A stretch of 64,000 nucleotides of DNA. Source: Mesostigma viride (taxonomy: Eukaryota > Streptophyta > Mesostigmatophyceae > Mesostigmatales > Mesostigmataceae). The notes below the pieces were generated by a model. The model did not search any database. It was not told the DNA's origin and saw only the letters and a program-made list of their open reading frames with translations. The translations under genes and the position numbers were made by a program. The stretch's first letter is position 1; each line of letters opens with the position of its first letter. Below, piece after piece: positions 1 through 11,410 of the stretch. Where the stretch lies: positions 3,737,276 to 3,801,275 of the forward strand of contig RPFO01000072.1 of the NCBI GenBank assembly GCA_009746045.1, read 5' to 3'.

Positions 1-623
1 TGCATTAGGATCTACGTGACCAACCCCTCTAATTCCTATTTGCAGTTTCAAAAGATCTCAGGAGCAAACACATGTAGGACCTCTGGACACTGCTACTATG
101 GCTGGTTGATTTGCATGTTGTTGCTAATCGGTGCTGGAATGGTGGAGCTGTCAGCTATTTTAGCGTATTTGTTTTTCCTACTCCCATCCATTAAAAAATA
201 CCACTATTCTATGTAATCGCTCTGTGTTATTAATAGCATGGATAGTTATTTCGACCATTTTTTATTTTAGCTTCTAGTTGATAATGACTTAGACATGCCT
301 TTGTACTTATAATACTAATGCCTTTGTACTTAAAGACATGAATGCCTTTATACTTTGCTGCGCGTTGTGGTGAATTTTGTGGTCGCCGGTGACCTTTCGT
401 TTTGTGGCAGTGTCATTCTTCTTATAACCATTGCTTAACTGTAGTACTTATCCAGCGCTTTGACAAAGATTTTTCATGAAATTTTTATGGAGCACATTAA
501 GAGTATCTATTAGGTATATCGTTTGTCTCGATGTATCCGATATTGGTTATCTCACTAAGTGGTAGTTAATTTTTTTATTTAGTTTATTTTTGAGTGCGTA
601 TGGTATCATGTAGAGATGTTCGG
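1..623. other. no gene recognised
   Basis: AT-rich sequence without a convincing coding region. A short duplicated phrase ending in 'cctttgtactta' occurs near 299-332. No splice-bounded exon or known repeat end was seen. Confidence 0.5.
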
Positions 624-788
624 CACGTAAGCCAGCCATAATTTCAATGCACAAGGATACACATTTCCATCACCATTCATCTTCATCATCCTGAACGACT
701 CGAAAACGCGGAAAAGATAACGGCAGGCTCGAGCTACCATGGTCCGGATTCTCCCGATTTCTGGCCTGCGCTGGTTGTCTCCTTGATG
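624..788 (+). repeat. SINE-like repeat G, copy a (3' half)
   Basis: This block runs from 'gccagccataatttcaatg' to 'ggttgtctcctt'. It recurs at 40340-40513, 43752-43888, 46110-46405 (minus), 53305-53605 and, diverged, 53620-53795. Copy-to-copy identity is visibly high. The 5' half seen in the 40.3 and 46.3 kb copies is missing here. The family is described under the 40340 copy. Confidence 0.75.
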
Positions 789-1744
789 TTCGGGTGCGTG
801 GATTTCTCAGGGAAGATCGTGGATAGTAAGTTCACACATGGTCTAGCTGTTACGCTTATCTTTGTTAATCTTCTATGTCTGCATATTCAGTACCGTAATT
901 GCTTTGGGGCCTTGTTTGTGAGATCATGGAGCATCATGTTAACTCTAACCATTCTTTTTGCTCTATGCCTTGCTGCTTCGCTATGGGCTGCTTGCAGGGC
1001 AAGAGGGCCACCCAGCATGATTACCGGCCATCACCTTTTGCAACCAGTCAGTAGTAAAGCTGATACAATGTACATATGGGTGACTATCGGACATGTGATT
1101 CATTCCTTGGGGGGGCACGACATTTCTGATGCCCAAAGGCACCAAAACGGCTAGCGGCTTTGGAGAGGTTTCCTTTGCTGACATCATTTCACGGCATGTT
1201 TGCCTAATATGCCTGGGATAAGGAGCCTGGCTCAGCTGCGCCGGTGCACAAGCCAGCTGGGCTCTGCCGTGCAATATACCAAGCGAAACGAAGATGCCGG
1301 CCGGATACGGTCATATGAACCAAAAAATTGATGTTGGAAAACCCCTGAATTCATTGGCGGTGACTTTTCTTGTATGGGTTTCCAGTCAATGTGCTTTGCA
1401 GTTGACAAAACCACGGGTTCGAGTAGTGCTTTCAAGCTAGGTAGTGCCCCAGTAATCGTTGCTTAGGGAAACTGCTAAACTGCTTCTATTATATTCATGG
1501 CGAAATGCCTTGCTTGAGCTCTTGTCGTAGGTACTTGGTGACCAGAGCTTGCATGCCAAGAAAGGGTGAGAAAGTTTTTATTCCATAATTTGAAAATCAC
1601 ACATACAATTATGTTTGCTGCTTGGTTGGTACTTGGTACCTGTGCACAGTCTGCGTGCTTGTATTTGCAAAAACAATGTACTTAGCCAACGAAGTTTGTG
1701 GTAGAGCACCAGCTGGACTGCCACACGTGGATACCAAAGTTGTC
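789..1744. other. no gene recognised
   Basis: Unique-looking sequence. Short open frames are present but lack splice context or recognisable motifs. Confidence 0.45.
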
Positions 1745-2010
1745 AATATCTAGTAAGGAAGTACTTGCGTGTCATGCGCAAAGGCATGCCACGGAGTACT
1801 ATGCTAATCTCATTAGAAAACTAATTACACAAAAGTACAAATATTGTCTGCATCAATTGACATTGAATCGCTAGCGTTAACTAGATGGGGATGTAATCCT
1901 CATCCGAGCTGCATGTCCTCTACTGTAATGGCAGACTAGGCGGTAGTGTAGCGGCTATCCTCAGGACCAATAACCTCCACCTGCGGACTTCTACCCTGGC
2001 TATCGATATT
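1745..2010. repeat. repeat J (direct orientation) joined to an antisense end of repeat G
   Basis: Positions 1755-1850 match, in antisense, the end of repeat G ('cgtgtcatgcgcaaaggcat', 'actatgctaatctcattag'). Positions 1884-2000 match the segment at 53131-53287, but there the inner ~120 bp lies in the opposite orientation between inverted 'gatgaggattacatcccc' arms. Here only the left arm is present. Confidence 0.6.
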
Positions 2011-2040
2011 TAGAGTAACCGTGATAAATGAACTAATTAA

Positions 2041-2146
2041 TTAAGAATTAGAACATATCTCCGTGGGGAGGAATATGTAACCCATATCCCAGAGGTACCC
2101 CAACGGGAGCACGAGTTTTATTAATTATTTAATCAATTAATATCCC
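2041..2146 (+). mobile_element. fragment of the 3' end of retroelement family A
   Basis: Contains 'ccccaacgggagcacgagtt' followed by a degenerate TTAA-rich tail. This is the same terminus seen at 11377-11410 and 16519-16560. The left arm of the terminal hairpin has decayed (tACCC instead of CTCCC). No coding part remains. Confidence 0.6.
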
Positions 2147-2186
2147 AGAGATCGAAGGGGCATATGGTTTTTAATTAGGTGGCAAG

Positions 2187-2929
2187 GTGCGGGGCGGGCG
2201 AGCGAATTATGCATTGCAGGCCGGCGCGTCGACCCGTGCAGATTCTGCCAACAAATCCGCAAATAGATCCATGTTACCGGTGCGCAGCCGTCGTGCCCAT
2301 GCAAGGGGGCGTACTGTGCGCCGCCGGTGTCGACTCACTGGGAGCATAGCGTCGGCGTCCAGAAAGTGCATGACCAGAAAGTGCATGACGAGCTGGGGTG
2401 CTGGCATCGATCCTCCGGCCGCCTTGAGGTCGCTGAAGAAGGCCGGCGACACGTTCCGCTGGCACTGATCCCGACCCGCAGTGTGGCGCATAGCCCACGA
2501 CCACGGTGAGCATGTGGTGAGAATGCCCTTCAGTGGCTGCAAAAGTTAACACGAGCACACACGCGGGGACCTCGATCAGCGCACGATGGTCGTGAGGTGA
2601 GCTGATGCTGCCGGTGTCAGAGCACAGAAGGCCCACGCCTCCAGTGGCCCAGCACCTCCACCGTAGTGGAATCGCCAGCCGGCCGGCCTGCGTGGAGGCC
2701 GCGTCGGCCCGATAAGCTAGCCCGTTGACCCCTTAAGCTGTGGGTCGACTGCACATGCGCCGGCCGGTGCTCCTGGACTCCGAAGATGGCGATCTTGTTG
2801 TCGACGCGCACAGGGCGCAATCTGCAGCTCGTCAACGCGTTGGTCAACGTGCTGGGGTGCATGGTGCCGCTGGCCAGCAGGGTCAATAGGATCGAACCGT
2901 GATGAGCCCGGCCTAATACGCATGCGCAA
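2187..2929. other. GC-rich unclassified block upstream of a family E tail
   Basis: Base composition changes sharply from the AT-rich flanks to GC-rich. Overlapping frames are open on both strands (for example about 120 codons on minus at 2274-2636 and 2617-2979), but none is clearly real. A 14-bp direct repeat ('ccagaaagtgcatg') lies near 2359-2388. It directly precedes a family E 3' end, so it may be decayed retroelement coding sequence, but no RT motif could be read. Confidence 0.25.
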
Positions 2930-3158
2930 TGCTGATCATGTCCAGCTAGGCTCGTGAACACGCCAGCCCCTGTGGGCAAGCCCCCAAGCGGAAGGGGCGC
3001 TTTGCTGAGTAGTGTTGTTAGGATTTTCTAGACTAGATAGCTTAGAGTTAGTTCGATTACGCGGCTTCGCGGGCACCTCCACCCATCCAGCAAGGAATAT
3101 GTGCTACATGATCTCCCAACGGAGTCATGTTATAATTTAATTTAATTTAATTTAATGC
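2930..3158 (+). mobile_element. 3' end of LINE family E with terminal hairpin and TTTAA tail
   Basis: Matches 42268-42480 (minus), 45731-45975 and 51830-52070. Shared text includes 'gcccctgtgggcaag', 'ttctagactagatagctta' and 'ttcgattacgcggcttc'. It ends in the hairpin CTCC-CAAC-GGAG at 3113-3124 and a (TTTAA)n tail to 3156. At 42.3-43.5 kb the same 3' end follows reverse-transcriptase sequence, which identifies the family. Confidence 0.8.
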
Positions 3159-3329
3159 TGATCATGAGACTGCATGCGTGGGATCGACTAAAGTTACTAT
3201 CAGTACGCAACGAGGAGGGATTCGGGTGCATGCCCATTATTAACACCTAGTAGACTAGTTAGATGGGTGCATAAAGCATCGGCCCATGATCGCTTCCGTT
3301 AATTAAGTGTGAGATCTCCTGGTCATCTT

Positions 3330-3577
3330 TTTTTTTGTATAGCCATGATGATCTTCCCCCTCACAGGCATGCTCCCCCCTTCAGTTACCCGGGCGTAGCG
3401 TGATAGACCATGAGGGTGCGGGTGCCCTGGTGCACCTAGAGCAGGGGTAGCTTACATTCCCACCCTTGCATGAAGTAGCCTAGCTAGAATGTATTAAAAG
3501 CCATATGCCCCTTCTCAGGGCTATGTGCTACATCTACTCCCAACGGAGTGATGTTGATAATTAATTAATTAATTAAT
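3330..3577 (+). mobile_element. 3' end of ORF1-only retroelement family B
   Basis: Matches the 3' untranslated end of family B seen at 11840-12125, 43463-43745, 45046-45395 and 47500-47760 (minus). It includes 'gatgatcttcccccc', 'gaagtagcctag' and 'agggctatgtgctacat'. The terminal hairpin CTCC-CAAC-GGAG lies at 3537-3548, followed by a (TAAT)n tail. Confidence 0.75.
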
Positions 3578-3579
3578 CT

Positions 3580-3715
3580 CACACTTAATTAACGAGAAGC
3601 TATATCAACGCCCTCCCGAGGTCCTCCTCATTGTGTATGTTAGGGGCCGTGAAGGTTCCAGTTTATTGCCACCCGCGTGACGCACGTACAGTCTATATAT
3701 GTGCTAATTAATTAT
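3580..3715 (+). mobile_element. decayed 3' end of retroelement family F
   Basis: 'gtgaaggttcc...gccacccgcgtgacgca' followed by an ATTAATT tail resembles the terminus at 52295-52420 (minus) and 49329-49440 (minus). The family F palindrome is broken here by insertions. Confidence 0.5.
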
Positions 3716-4020
3716 TCGCTCATTCACTGTGTGCCACGTACATGCAGTCGAACCGCGCGGCCGGTCGTCCACGGATATACTGCAGCGCGCAACCGGGTAT
3801 GAGGTATCGATGAGACAACCAGCTCATGGGGTATTATTAGTTGTCTCACTTGATCACTGAACGATACCGCCGTGGCGCACCCTGCCGCCCTGGCCACCGC
3901 CGGGGCTGGCAGCAGTACGGCCGGCACGACCTGCCGCCCGCCAACGGGCCGGCCCATTGCAACCATGTGACCCCACGGGGCCCGGCCAACAGGTCAAGGC
4001 ACGCCTCCCGGCGCGGGCCG

Positions 4021-4069
4021 CCCTGGAGGCAGCCTACCTGCCCTACCGGCAGGTAGGCGGCCTCCAGGG
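4021..4069. repeat. long hairpin, 22-bp arms
   Basis: Arms at 4021-4042 and 4048-4069 are reverse complements with one mismatch, around a 5-nt loop. The outer part reads CCCTGGAGGC and CCTCCAGGG. It lies in a GC-rich stretch (3840-4150) with no recognisable gene. Confidence 0.8.
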
Positions 4070-4389
4070 CAATGAGGGCATGCAGGGCTGACATGCATAG
4101 ACGGACAACAACCCCCCTGCAGTGCGTGGCCGGGGAAGCAGCGTGTTTGCAAACGCGGGAAGCATGCTAGACAAGACCCCCGGCTACTACTAGTAGGGTG
4201 GCGGGCACCATAGATGAAGTGAGACAACGTACTATATGCCTGGACTGTAGATTTATAGAGTAGGATTGTTATAATTTTTGTAGATAGCTTGAGACCGGTA
4301 GGATTGCGTGTACCCATCCATTCATTCCTCCATCCGGGTTAAAAAAGGCTGGCCCGGCTCATCTGCTCCTCACCTTCCGTACATGGCGG

Positions 4390-4740
4390 ATAAGCTGTCG
4401 TTTCTTAAATTAATGCCGCAAGAAGCTCTCGAGGAATTCCTACACACTGCATGGACGACGACTTGACCCTGGCCCAGCAACAGCGGCGACGGGAGCTCAG
4501 TATGGCCGACCTATACCTCCAACTCCTGCAGAGTGCAGGGGGGAAACCGCGGTATATACTGAATCGAGGGGGGACGTCATCCACGTCGACCACAACCGTG
4601 AGCCCTGGCAGGCACCCCGGCTGCCGGCCCCAGCGCAACCCCAGTCTAGGGCATTGCTATATTCGAATATAGCAGTAGTATAGATTAGTAAGGCTTATTA
4701 GTTAGCCTAGCACGTGGCCCACGCGCATGTTGTTAGCCAT
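4390..4740 (+). pseudogene. family B ORF1 C-terminal fragment plus start of 3' UTR
   Basis: Translated pieces give DDDLTLAQQQRRREL and YLQLLQS, as in the better copy on minus at 47891-48433. This is the C-terminal domain of L1-type ORF1 proteins. It is broken by indels (an in-frame 'TSST' stretch replaces the conserved His-Asp-His region). The downstream 'gcagtagtatagattagtaaggctta' matches the B subfamily 3' UTR at about 47.9 kb. Confidence 0.65.
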
Positions 4741-4745
4741 ACCAC

Positions 4746-4782
4746 GGTCCTTAATTTAGGACAAAGTCCTAAATTAAGGACC
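4746..4782. repeat. perfect 17-bp-arm hairpin
   Basis: GGTCCTTAATTTAGGAC and its exact reverse complement are separated by AAA. It sits just downstream of the family B fragment and before a stretch rich in GGTACC-like motifs (4800-4950). Confidence 0.9.
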
Positions 4783-6539
4783 AATTTACTATAACCGAGG
4801 TACCGGGGGGGGGGTCACTATATGGACCGTACCCCATGTGGACCGTAGTACCCGGCATGATGTACCCGACCCGTGGTACCGGCACATGGTACCCGGATTC
4901 CGTGCCCGGGTACCGGGTATAATGGCGGGAAAGTAGGTACCTCGACCAAAAATATAACCGATTTTGGAGCGAAAAAGTGGGTGCGGGAATGATCTGAGGT
5001 GGATATGGCGACCTGACAATCGTGGCCGGCGTTTTCACGTGCGTTCATCATTTCGGGCGACCAGTAGCAAAAACGAAAGGTCGTTAGTTATGCTTAAAGG
5101 CTGTGAAATTTTCTGCGCAAGTTTTTATGTGTAGCGCTGTAGCACAGCGGCACATCACAAATGGGTCGCAGATCGCCTGCTCGCGGAGGGTCGATTTTGG
5201 CGCAAACATGTTAGTGTATTAGCAATGGTGGTGCGAATCAAGCCAGGAAATTTTTGTGGACGATTTTGATAATAGTCTGGAGTTTAGAAACGGAGTATTT
5301 GACATGGGAGCGCCTGGGCTGTGATATTCTTGCCCGATTTCCATTGTCGACCATGTTTTAGGGACGTTCAGGCTGGGCAGCGAGCGCACCTTATAGGTCT
5401 TCACTTTCGGTATTTCTTGGACCTAGAACGCATCACAAGCGTGGTTTATATCATTTTCGAACCGGTTGGCCAGCTTTGGTGCGCTCAGCTCTCGGAAAGC
5501 TGACCTCGCTGCGGACTTCAGCGACTTTTTTGCAACCATCTGGAATGAGGCGACGTAAGTAGCAGGTACGTGCCGGGGTGCCCTAGATCATGAGTGTAAC
5601 TGGCAACGCTGTCGTGGTGTTTTGAGTCAGCCAGCTATGCCTAAAAAGAGGGGACGCTCTCTGTGCACATAACTGTCACACATAGTTGGTTTACGTCATA
5701 CAATTTTTTACGTCTCTATCTTCGTCGTCCGCTGCAGCTAAAACACACATGCGTAAGAGCAGTTTTACTCATGTGTTAGTTATAAACCATGGTCCTATGG
5801 CCTGCAGTCGTTCAGGGTGTTCTCAGACAGTATATACAGTATGGTTTACGTGTTACATGCACCCTGAATTCACTCACAAAGCGTTGCATGTTAGCACAAC
5901 GTTGTTCTGTAACTTGATTTGGCTGCATTCATGTGTTAGTTGCAATGCAAATGCAATGTTTTTTCATCGCTGGGTGGTGGCCAGCATGTCCGTGATGTCA
6001 AAGAAGGTTTGGCATATGCTTAGAGAACGTTTACCGCAAGGGGTGGGCCATGTTCAAGCCGGGCAACCTCAGCAACCATGCAACCGTATATTGCATTACC
6101 TGCACCATCTGTGACACCGTTAAGCACGCGTATATATAGAGGCAGCCACAGCAGGGTATGGCCTTGTTATACGCTGCCCCGCCATCCCAAGGCCTCGTAG
6201 GGTCCCCTAGCGCTTGTAAGATGCTCAAGGGACCGTGTGGATAGCATGGTCATGCGTTGACACTAATTGGTCCTATTGGTCCTAAATTCTCATTTTGACC
6301 AAATTCGCGGTTTGAGGCCTGCCATGGGCCAGGGTCCATTCAGGCACTAAATGTAATTATTTGAACCCAGGTTTTTGTCCAAAATTCAAAAAGTGTGTTA
6401 TCTGTCAGTGGTAAAAATGCCAGGGTCGAAATTTGATGTTTGCACATATATTTTTTAATTCAAACTGGTCCTAAAATAAGGACTTTTCTTGGTAACATGG
6501 ACAATGTGCGCCCATAATGGCCCCCCATGGATGATGATA
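4783..6539. other. no gene recognised
   Basis: 4797-4950 has many GGTACC/GGTACCCGG motifs in both orientations. The rest is unique-looking, with only short open frames (longest about 142 codons at 5686-6114) that lack splice-site or motif support. Confidence 0.45.
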
Positions 6540-7652
6540 TGTTGAGCCTCGAGCCACGACGTAGCCATGCATGGCTGGTCAACGGCGGAGCTCATAACTT
6601 TCACGTTTGGACACCGAATTCGGCTGTGAATATCACAATCGCTTCGAACGTCTTTCTAAGACACAAAGGCTGATATCAATTTTCCGAAGTCTCTATTACG
6701 TAGTAGTAATAGTATGGCGAGCAAACGCTCCTCCGCGCAACGCAGCTATAGCCTGGCGGCTGCGCTCAATCAGCCCTGAAAATATACGTCACCACGGCTG
6801 CAGCTAGCTTCGGCTGCAGCTTCGCCCTCCGGCCCATGCATGCAGAAGGCAGCGGCGCCACTAGCCAAGCCCTAGTTATCGCCCAGCCCCCCGGGCTTGA
6901 CTCGCCCGCACCGTCACCTGCTGAGCCCAAGCGCAGTCGCCCTGCCGAGCCCAACTGGGACGAGTACAACTTTGACGCCAGCCAGCCCGGCTTTTTTGAC
7001 AAGCTCACCCACGACCGCATCCTGGCCTGCGTGTTTTTTGGATCGCATGCCTCGCTTCTTGAACTGTACAAGCAGTCTGACGCAACTCCTCTAGCTGGAG
7101 ACATCACTTGAGGGTCGCCTCGCCAATACTTTCCAGCAGAGGCTCCCACTCCAATAATCGGCTACAATGATCGATCTTTACCCTCGGCCCCCGCCCCCAC
7201 CTTCAGCTAGCAATACGCCCTCTTCTCCCTCCTTGGACGCTCCATCAAGGCCGGAGCTCTGGCCCCCCACGCGCCCCTCGCCAGTGCCACCTTGCATGAC
7301 CGAATCCTCGATCCGCTCACTCCTTAAGTGAGGCCCTCGCGCAGCACGCGTGGCCCCCCTCGCTGCACTCTGCAGCCGATGTGGCAGCCATGGGCAGCAC
7401 GCTGGCTGCCGAGCTCCCCCTCCTCTCCACCACTGATCTCCACCGCTGCACCTCCACGGCCCTCCTCGCCTCCTCCACCACCGCCACCACCCCCACCTCC
7501 GACGCCATCCCCGCCCAGCTCCGCGACATCGACCATGGCGCCTCAAGGACAATGCCATCGCCCTCGAGTGCTTGCGAAACACCGCGGGCCTCACCGCCCA
7601 TGCAGGCCGGCGGTGAAGGACATTGCCGCCAAGCCTGCTGGCCTGGCTGGCC

Positions 7653-8136
7653 GGGCCCACTTCAAATGTTCCGAAAAGTGTGACACTTTTTGTCGTTTTT
7701 TTGACTTTTTCGACGATCGTCACTCTGCAGAGTGATTCGTCGTGCGAAATCGTGCGAAATTGTGCGAAATTTGCTGAAATCGTGTGAAATTTGCTGAAAT
7801 CGTGCGAATTTGTGCGAAATTTGCTGAAATCGTGCGAAATTTCATGTGAAAAATGTCGACGGTAAAAAATTTTGATGTGCACAACGTGTGTGAATTCATG
7901 CGAAATTTTGTCAAACGTCACTCCCCAAAACGACCCTTGGTTGAAATCCATGCGAAATCGTGCGAAATCATGCAAAATTGTGCGACATCGTGCGAAATCG
8001 TGCGAAAATGTGTGAAAATTTTGCGAAAATCACGCGAACATCACGCGAACTCGTGCGAAATTTTTTTTTTTTTTGCGAAAATAGCGAAAAAGTGTCACAC
8101 ACTTGGCTTGGACGGCGGAACATTTGAAGTGGGCCC
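7653..8136. mobile_element. MITE with 21-25-bp terminal inverted repeats and GTGCGAAAT arrays
   Basis: GGGCCCACTTCAAATGTTCC at 7653 is repeated inverted at the right end (to 8136). The match extends outward through GGCC to about 25 bp. The interior carries many direct copies of 'gtgcgaaat' and variants (7745-7850, 7945-8060), plus inverted 'aagtgtgacacttttt' subterminal motifs. It interrupts family B ORF1 exactly where the 41.5 kb copy is continuous. The duplicated target may be GGCT, but this is ambiguous in the GGC-rich context. It has no coding capacity, so it is a non-autonomous DNA transposon. Confidence 0.85.
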
Positions 8137-8206
8137 GGCCGGCTGGCCAGTGATGCTCCTCCCATCCCGACCTAGCTGGGCGGACATGCTTTATATATAT
8201 AGGCAG

Positions 8207-8868
8207 TCCTCCTGACGGTGGTGCTCGCCATGATTCGGTCGGTTTTCCCCCACGCGAACATCCGGTCCGAGGATGCGGATGGCGCTGCCTTCTATTCCCC
8301 CAACCACCGGCCTGACATCGTGGTGCTGGACTTTGAGGGGGGTGGCCGGCATCTGCTTATTGACGTTTCGGTGGCGCGGCCCTTGGCTCTTAGCCACGTG
8401 GCTGGGGCCTCCCTCACGGCAGGTTACACGGCGGACCGGGCGGAGCGGGCCAAGCTCCTGGCCTACGGCGACGTCGGGCACCATCGTGTGGTGCCCTTTG
8501 TCCTGGAGGAGTTTGGGGCCATGGGGCCCCTGACCTCCGCCTTCTTCAAGGAGTGTTGCCGGCTCCGGGAGGACCGGCTGGACCTGGAGGGCCAGCGGGC
8601 CCCATGGTCGGCGCGGACCTGGACGTCATATTGGCGTCAGCGCTTGTCGGTGGCGCTGACTCGGGCCATGGCGGACATCATGCTCCGCCGTACGCGGGCT
8701 GATTTTGCGGTGCAGCAGGGCTATTAGGTTCCTCCCGTTAGGCGTTTCCATTGGTCTTATCGTACTTCGTAGTATAGAGCTTTGACATGGCTCTGTATAT
8801 AGGTTTATAGCTGGGCGTTTGCTTTGGTTTGAGTGATTTCACTCTGCTGTAAGTAATTATATTTTTAA
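8207..8868 (+). mobile_element. 5'-truncated non-LTR retrotransposon: restriction-like endonuclease domain and 3' UTR
   Basis: The frame at 8218-8727 encodes the C-terminus of a LINE polyprotein. It reads S-E-D-A-D-G, then N-H-R-P-D-I-V-V-L, about 11 residues, then L-L-I-D-V-S-V-A-R-P. This is the R-P-D..D-V-S signature of the restriction-like endonuclease (RLE) of R2/NeSL/CRE-type elements. Homologous frames lie at 15465-15941 and 34500-35052. After the stop, a ~140-bp 3' UTR ends in 'taattatatttttaa'. A perfect 13-bp target-site duplication, TATATATAGGCAG, lies at 8194-8206 and 8869-8881. The same UTR is found alone at 59031-59187. This frame is intact, but the upstream RT is absent. Confidence 0.85.
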
Positions 8869-9244
8869 TATATATAGGCAGCACACCACCTCAACCACAT
8901 CCACCGTCGCAGCACATGCAGCTCCAGCAGCAGACGCTCGACCTCCGCAAGGAGGCCGATCGCTCGCCAATTAAGCGCTGAGCCTCAACGTCATCGTCAA
9001 GAACTTCGACCTGGTGGAAGGTGAGAATTCCGAGAAGCTTGCCCGTGCCTTTGAGCTAGTAGAGAGAAATCCTTGGTCGCATCATGGGCCGGCCTAGCTT
9101 ACTGCGGTGAGATCGAGCTGGTCGCCGCCACCGTCTATAGCTTCCCCGCCCGCGGGGTAAGGCAGCCGGGCGCCCCCGCTTCTTCTCACCTTTAATAAGA
9201 ACCAGGCGGTCAAGATTTCTTTTCTCAGACGCCGCAGCAGGCAG

Positions 9245-11410
9245 CTCTTTATCCAGGGTCAAATGGCTGACGGCGGAGTTCAGATCTTTTGCGTCTGAGC
9301 CCCAAATTCGGTCCTGAGACCACTTGCATTCGATGCGCTTTATTCAGACGCACACGCCAGTATAATCGGTTACGGCTGAAACGCAGTATTGCCAATTAAG
9401 TTATCACGTGACAAGCAGCTATATGACGACCCCAAAAGCATAACGGGGTTTGGCCAAGAAGGAGCTTTCCGGCTCCCATGCAGCCCAACCCACTCGCCAT
9501 CGTTCTTGCCCAGCAGCCTGGGCTCGCTAACCCATGCATCGCCATGCAGCAAACCCATCGCCAAGCGCCTCGCCTGAATCCAAGAAACCATGCCACGACC
9601 TGGAGCCCCAATTAAATGGAGCCAATACTTGCCCGGCGACAGAAGGTTCTCCCTCTCCGAGTGGCAGGAGCTGTCGCCGCAGGAAGTCATCGAGGTCCTC
9701 CCGTTCGATCCTCACACAGGAACGGAATTAAGCTCTTCGTGCCCCCGCACGGGGGGGCGGAGCTATCGACTACCGCGACACGTCCTGGCTCTATGTACAC
9801 TTATGTGCCGAACTTAACCAAGCCAACGCCTGTTTATCTTGACCAGCCACTACCAGCGCAGCCTCGGCGACCTCAACAGAGCGCTCAGCACTGACCCCCG
9901 CCCCCGCACAGCCGGCAGCCCCATCGGCTCCCTCCCTCTGCAATGATGACATCCGCGCAGCTAGTGCTGGAGGAGCACGTGATCCTGGCCGCTGGCCGAG
10001 AAGCTGACATCGCTGAACACCACGCTCAACACGGTCGAGGCCCGGGTCTCCAATGTGGAAACCCGGGTCGTCCACAAGCTACAACCCTGCATGCAGTTCA
10101 CGGCGCTACACACTGTGGCGCAGGCTTCGGAAACGCATGAGCACTGCACTTGTCTCTCGCCAGGTGGAGGGCAAGTGCATGTGCATGGCGTGCCGGCTCA
10201 TGAAGAAGCTTGAGGCCATCACCGCCCACACCGAGGCCCTGGCCACACAGGTCCCAAAGATAGCGGAGCAGACGGCCACCATTGCATCCCAGCCACCCCG
10301 GCAGGATGCTGGTGACCTCCCGCCGCTCTCCTACGCGGACCTGCATGCTGCAGTCAGCGACCGCCTCCACCACCGACGCCATCGCCACGAAGCTCCAGGA
10401 GCCGGCTGCATCATTGGAGGACCACCGCCAGGCCCAGCAACGGGAGGTCACCGACCGCGCTCGCCGCGAGTGCCGAGTGGTGCTACGTCGCTTCCCCCAG
10501 AAGCCAGGTGAGAAGTTGAACCTCTCTTGCTGACGAGCTCAAGAACCAGCAGTAAGAAGCTGGTTCTCTGAGAACCCTCATGAGCCTGCGCCTAGGTACC
10601 ATGGTACCATCACCTATGGAGTCACCTAGGTACCATGGTACCTAGGTGAGGTAGAACTGCGTGGGTGCCACCGCCTTCCCCACTCACGGGACAAGGCGGC
10701 TCCCCCACCAGTCCTGCTCATGCACCTTCCCGGCCTCCCCTGAGGATAAGCAGCGGTTCCTCTCTCGTCGCAAGAGGTTGCACGACCTCACCTGGACGCT
10801 GGATGACGACCTGACCCCTGCTCAGCAACAGCAGCGACGCGACCTGTGGCCGGAATACCTCCGCCATAAGCAGGACCCCCAGAAGCCCAAGGTGTACTGG
10901 AGGGGCGGCCGGGGACCTGATGATCAACCACAAGATGTGGACGCCCGCCATTCAGCGGGCTAGAACAGCAATAGCCCTAGCTTGTAACCATTGGAAGTCA
11001 CTGCCGCTAAGGCAGCTATGCCTAGAATGTTTGCCTAGCTGTGCCAACATACCTAGTCACGTGCCGCCAATTAACGCACGGTTACTACACAACCAGCCAT
11101 AGCCTTAGCCTAGTCCTAGTACAGCCACTGATGCTACGCCCTGGCTAGCTATGTTCAGTCAGATTACTTGCCCACACTATACTTGTTATGCCTCGCTTAC
11201 ATGGGTCTTATTGCACCCACAGTTTGCCGGATCGTTATTAGCAGGCCTGTCCTTTTAGCTAGCGCGCCCGAATGCAGCTGTGGCATGCCTTTGGCATGAA
11301 GGAGACTGGGGGTCTCTGCCCTTTCTCCTGTAGTGCACACACAGGGTTTACAAGCACTTCGGTGCACGTACCGTGACTCCCCAACGGGAGCACGTGTTTA
11401 ATTAATTAAT
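9245..11410 (+). mobile_element. ORF1-only retroelement family A, near full length
   Basis: The 5' leader (9262-9380) resembles the family B leader ('atggctgacggcggag'). Coding pieces follow in several frames: FSLSEWQELSPQEVIEVLPF near 9650; a helical segment near 10200-10300 (LMKKLEAITAHTEALATQV); then RARRECRVVLRRFPQKPGE; then, at 10730-10960, RFLSRRKRLHDLTWTLDDDL with AQQQQRRDLWPEYLRHKQD and the YWRGG end. Coiled coil, RRM-like region and C-terminal domain are in the order of L1 ORF1 proteins. The 3' UTR is ~440 bp, ending in hairpin CTCCC-CAAC-GGGAG (11377-11390) and a TTAA tail. No ORF2 is present. It interrupts family B ORF1 (left break about 9235, right 11411). Frameshifts make it a dead copy. 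Confidence 0.8.
10623..10648. repeat. 26-bp perfect palindrome
   Basis: Half-site CACCTAGGTACCA reads identically on both strands about its centre. A near-duplicate half (cctaggtaccatggtacc) lies at 10591-10608. The sibling family A copy at 44.9 kb lacks both, so this ~50-bp block is an insertion or templated duplication specific to this copy. Confidence 0.85.

Noticed and set aside
783-1154. 123-codon frame with hydrophobic stretches
   Set aside because: Starts at the edge of repeat G and shows no motif. Hydrophobicity reflects T-rich DNA.
7178-7975. 265-codon minus-strand frame
   Set aside because: Crosses the boundary between family B ORF1 and the MITE, so it cannot be an ancestral gene.
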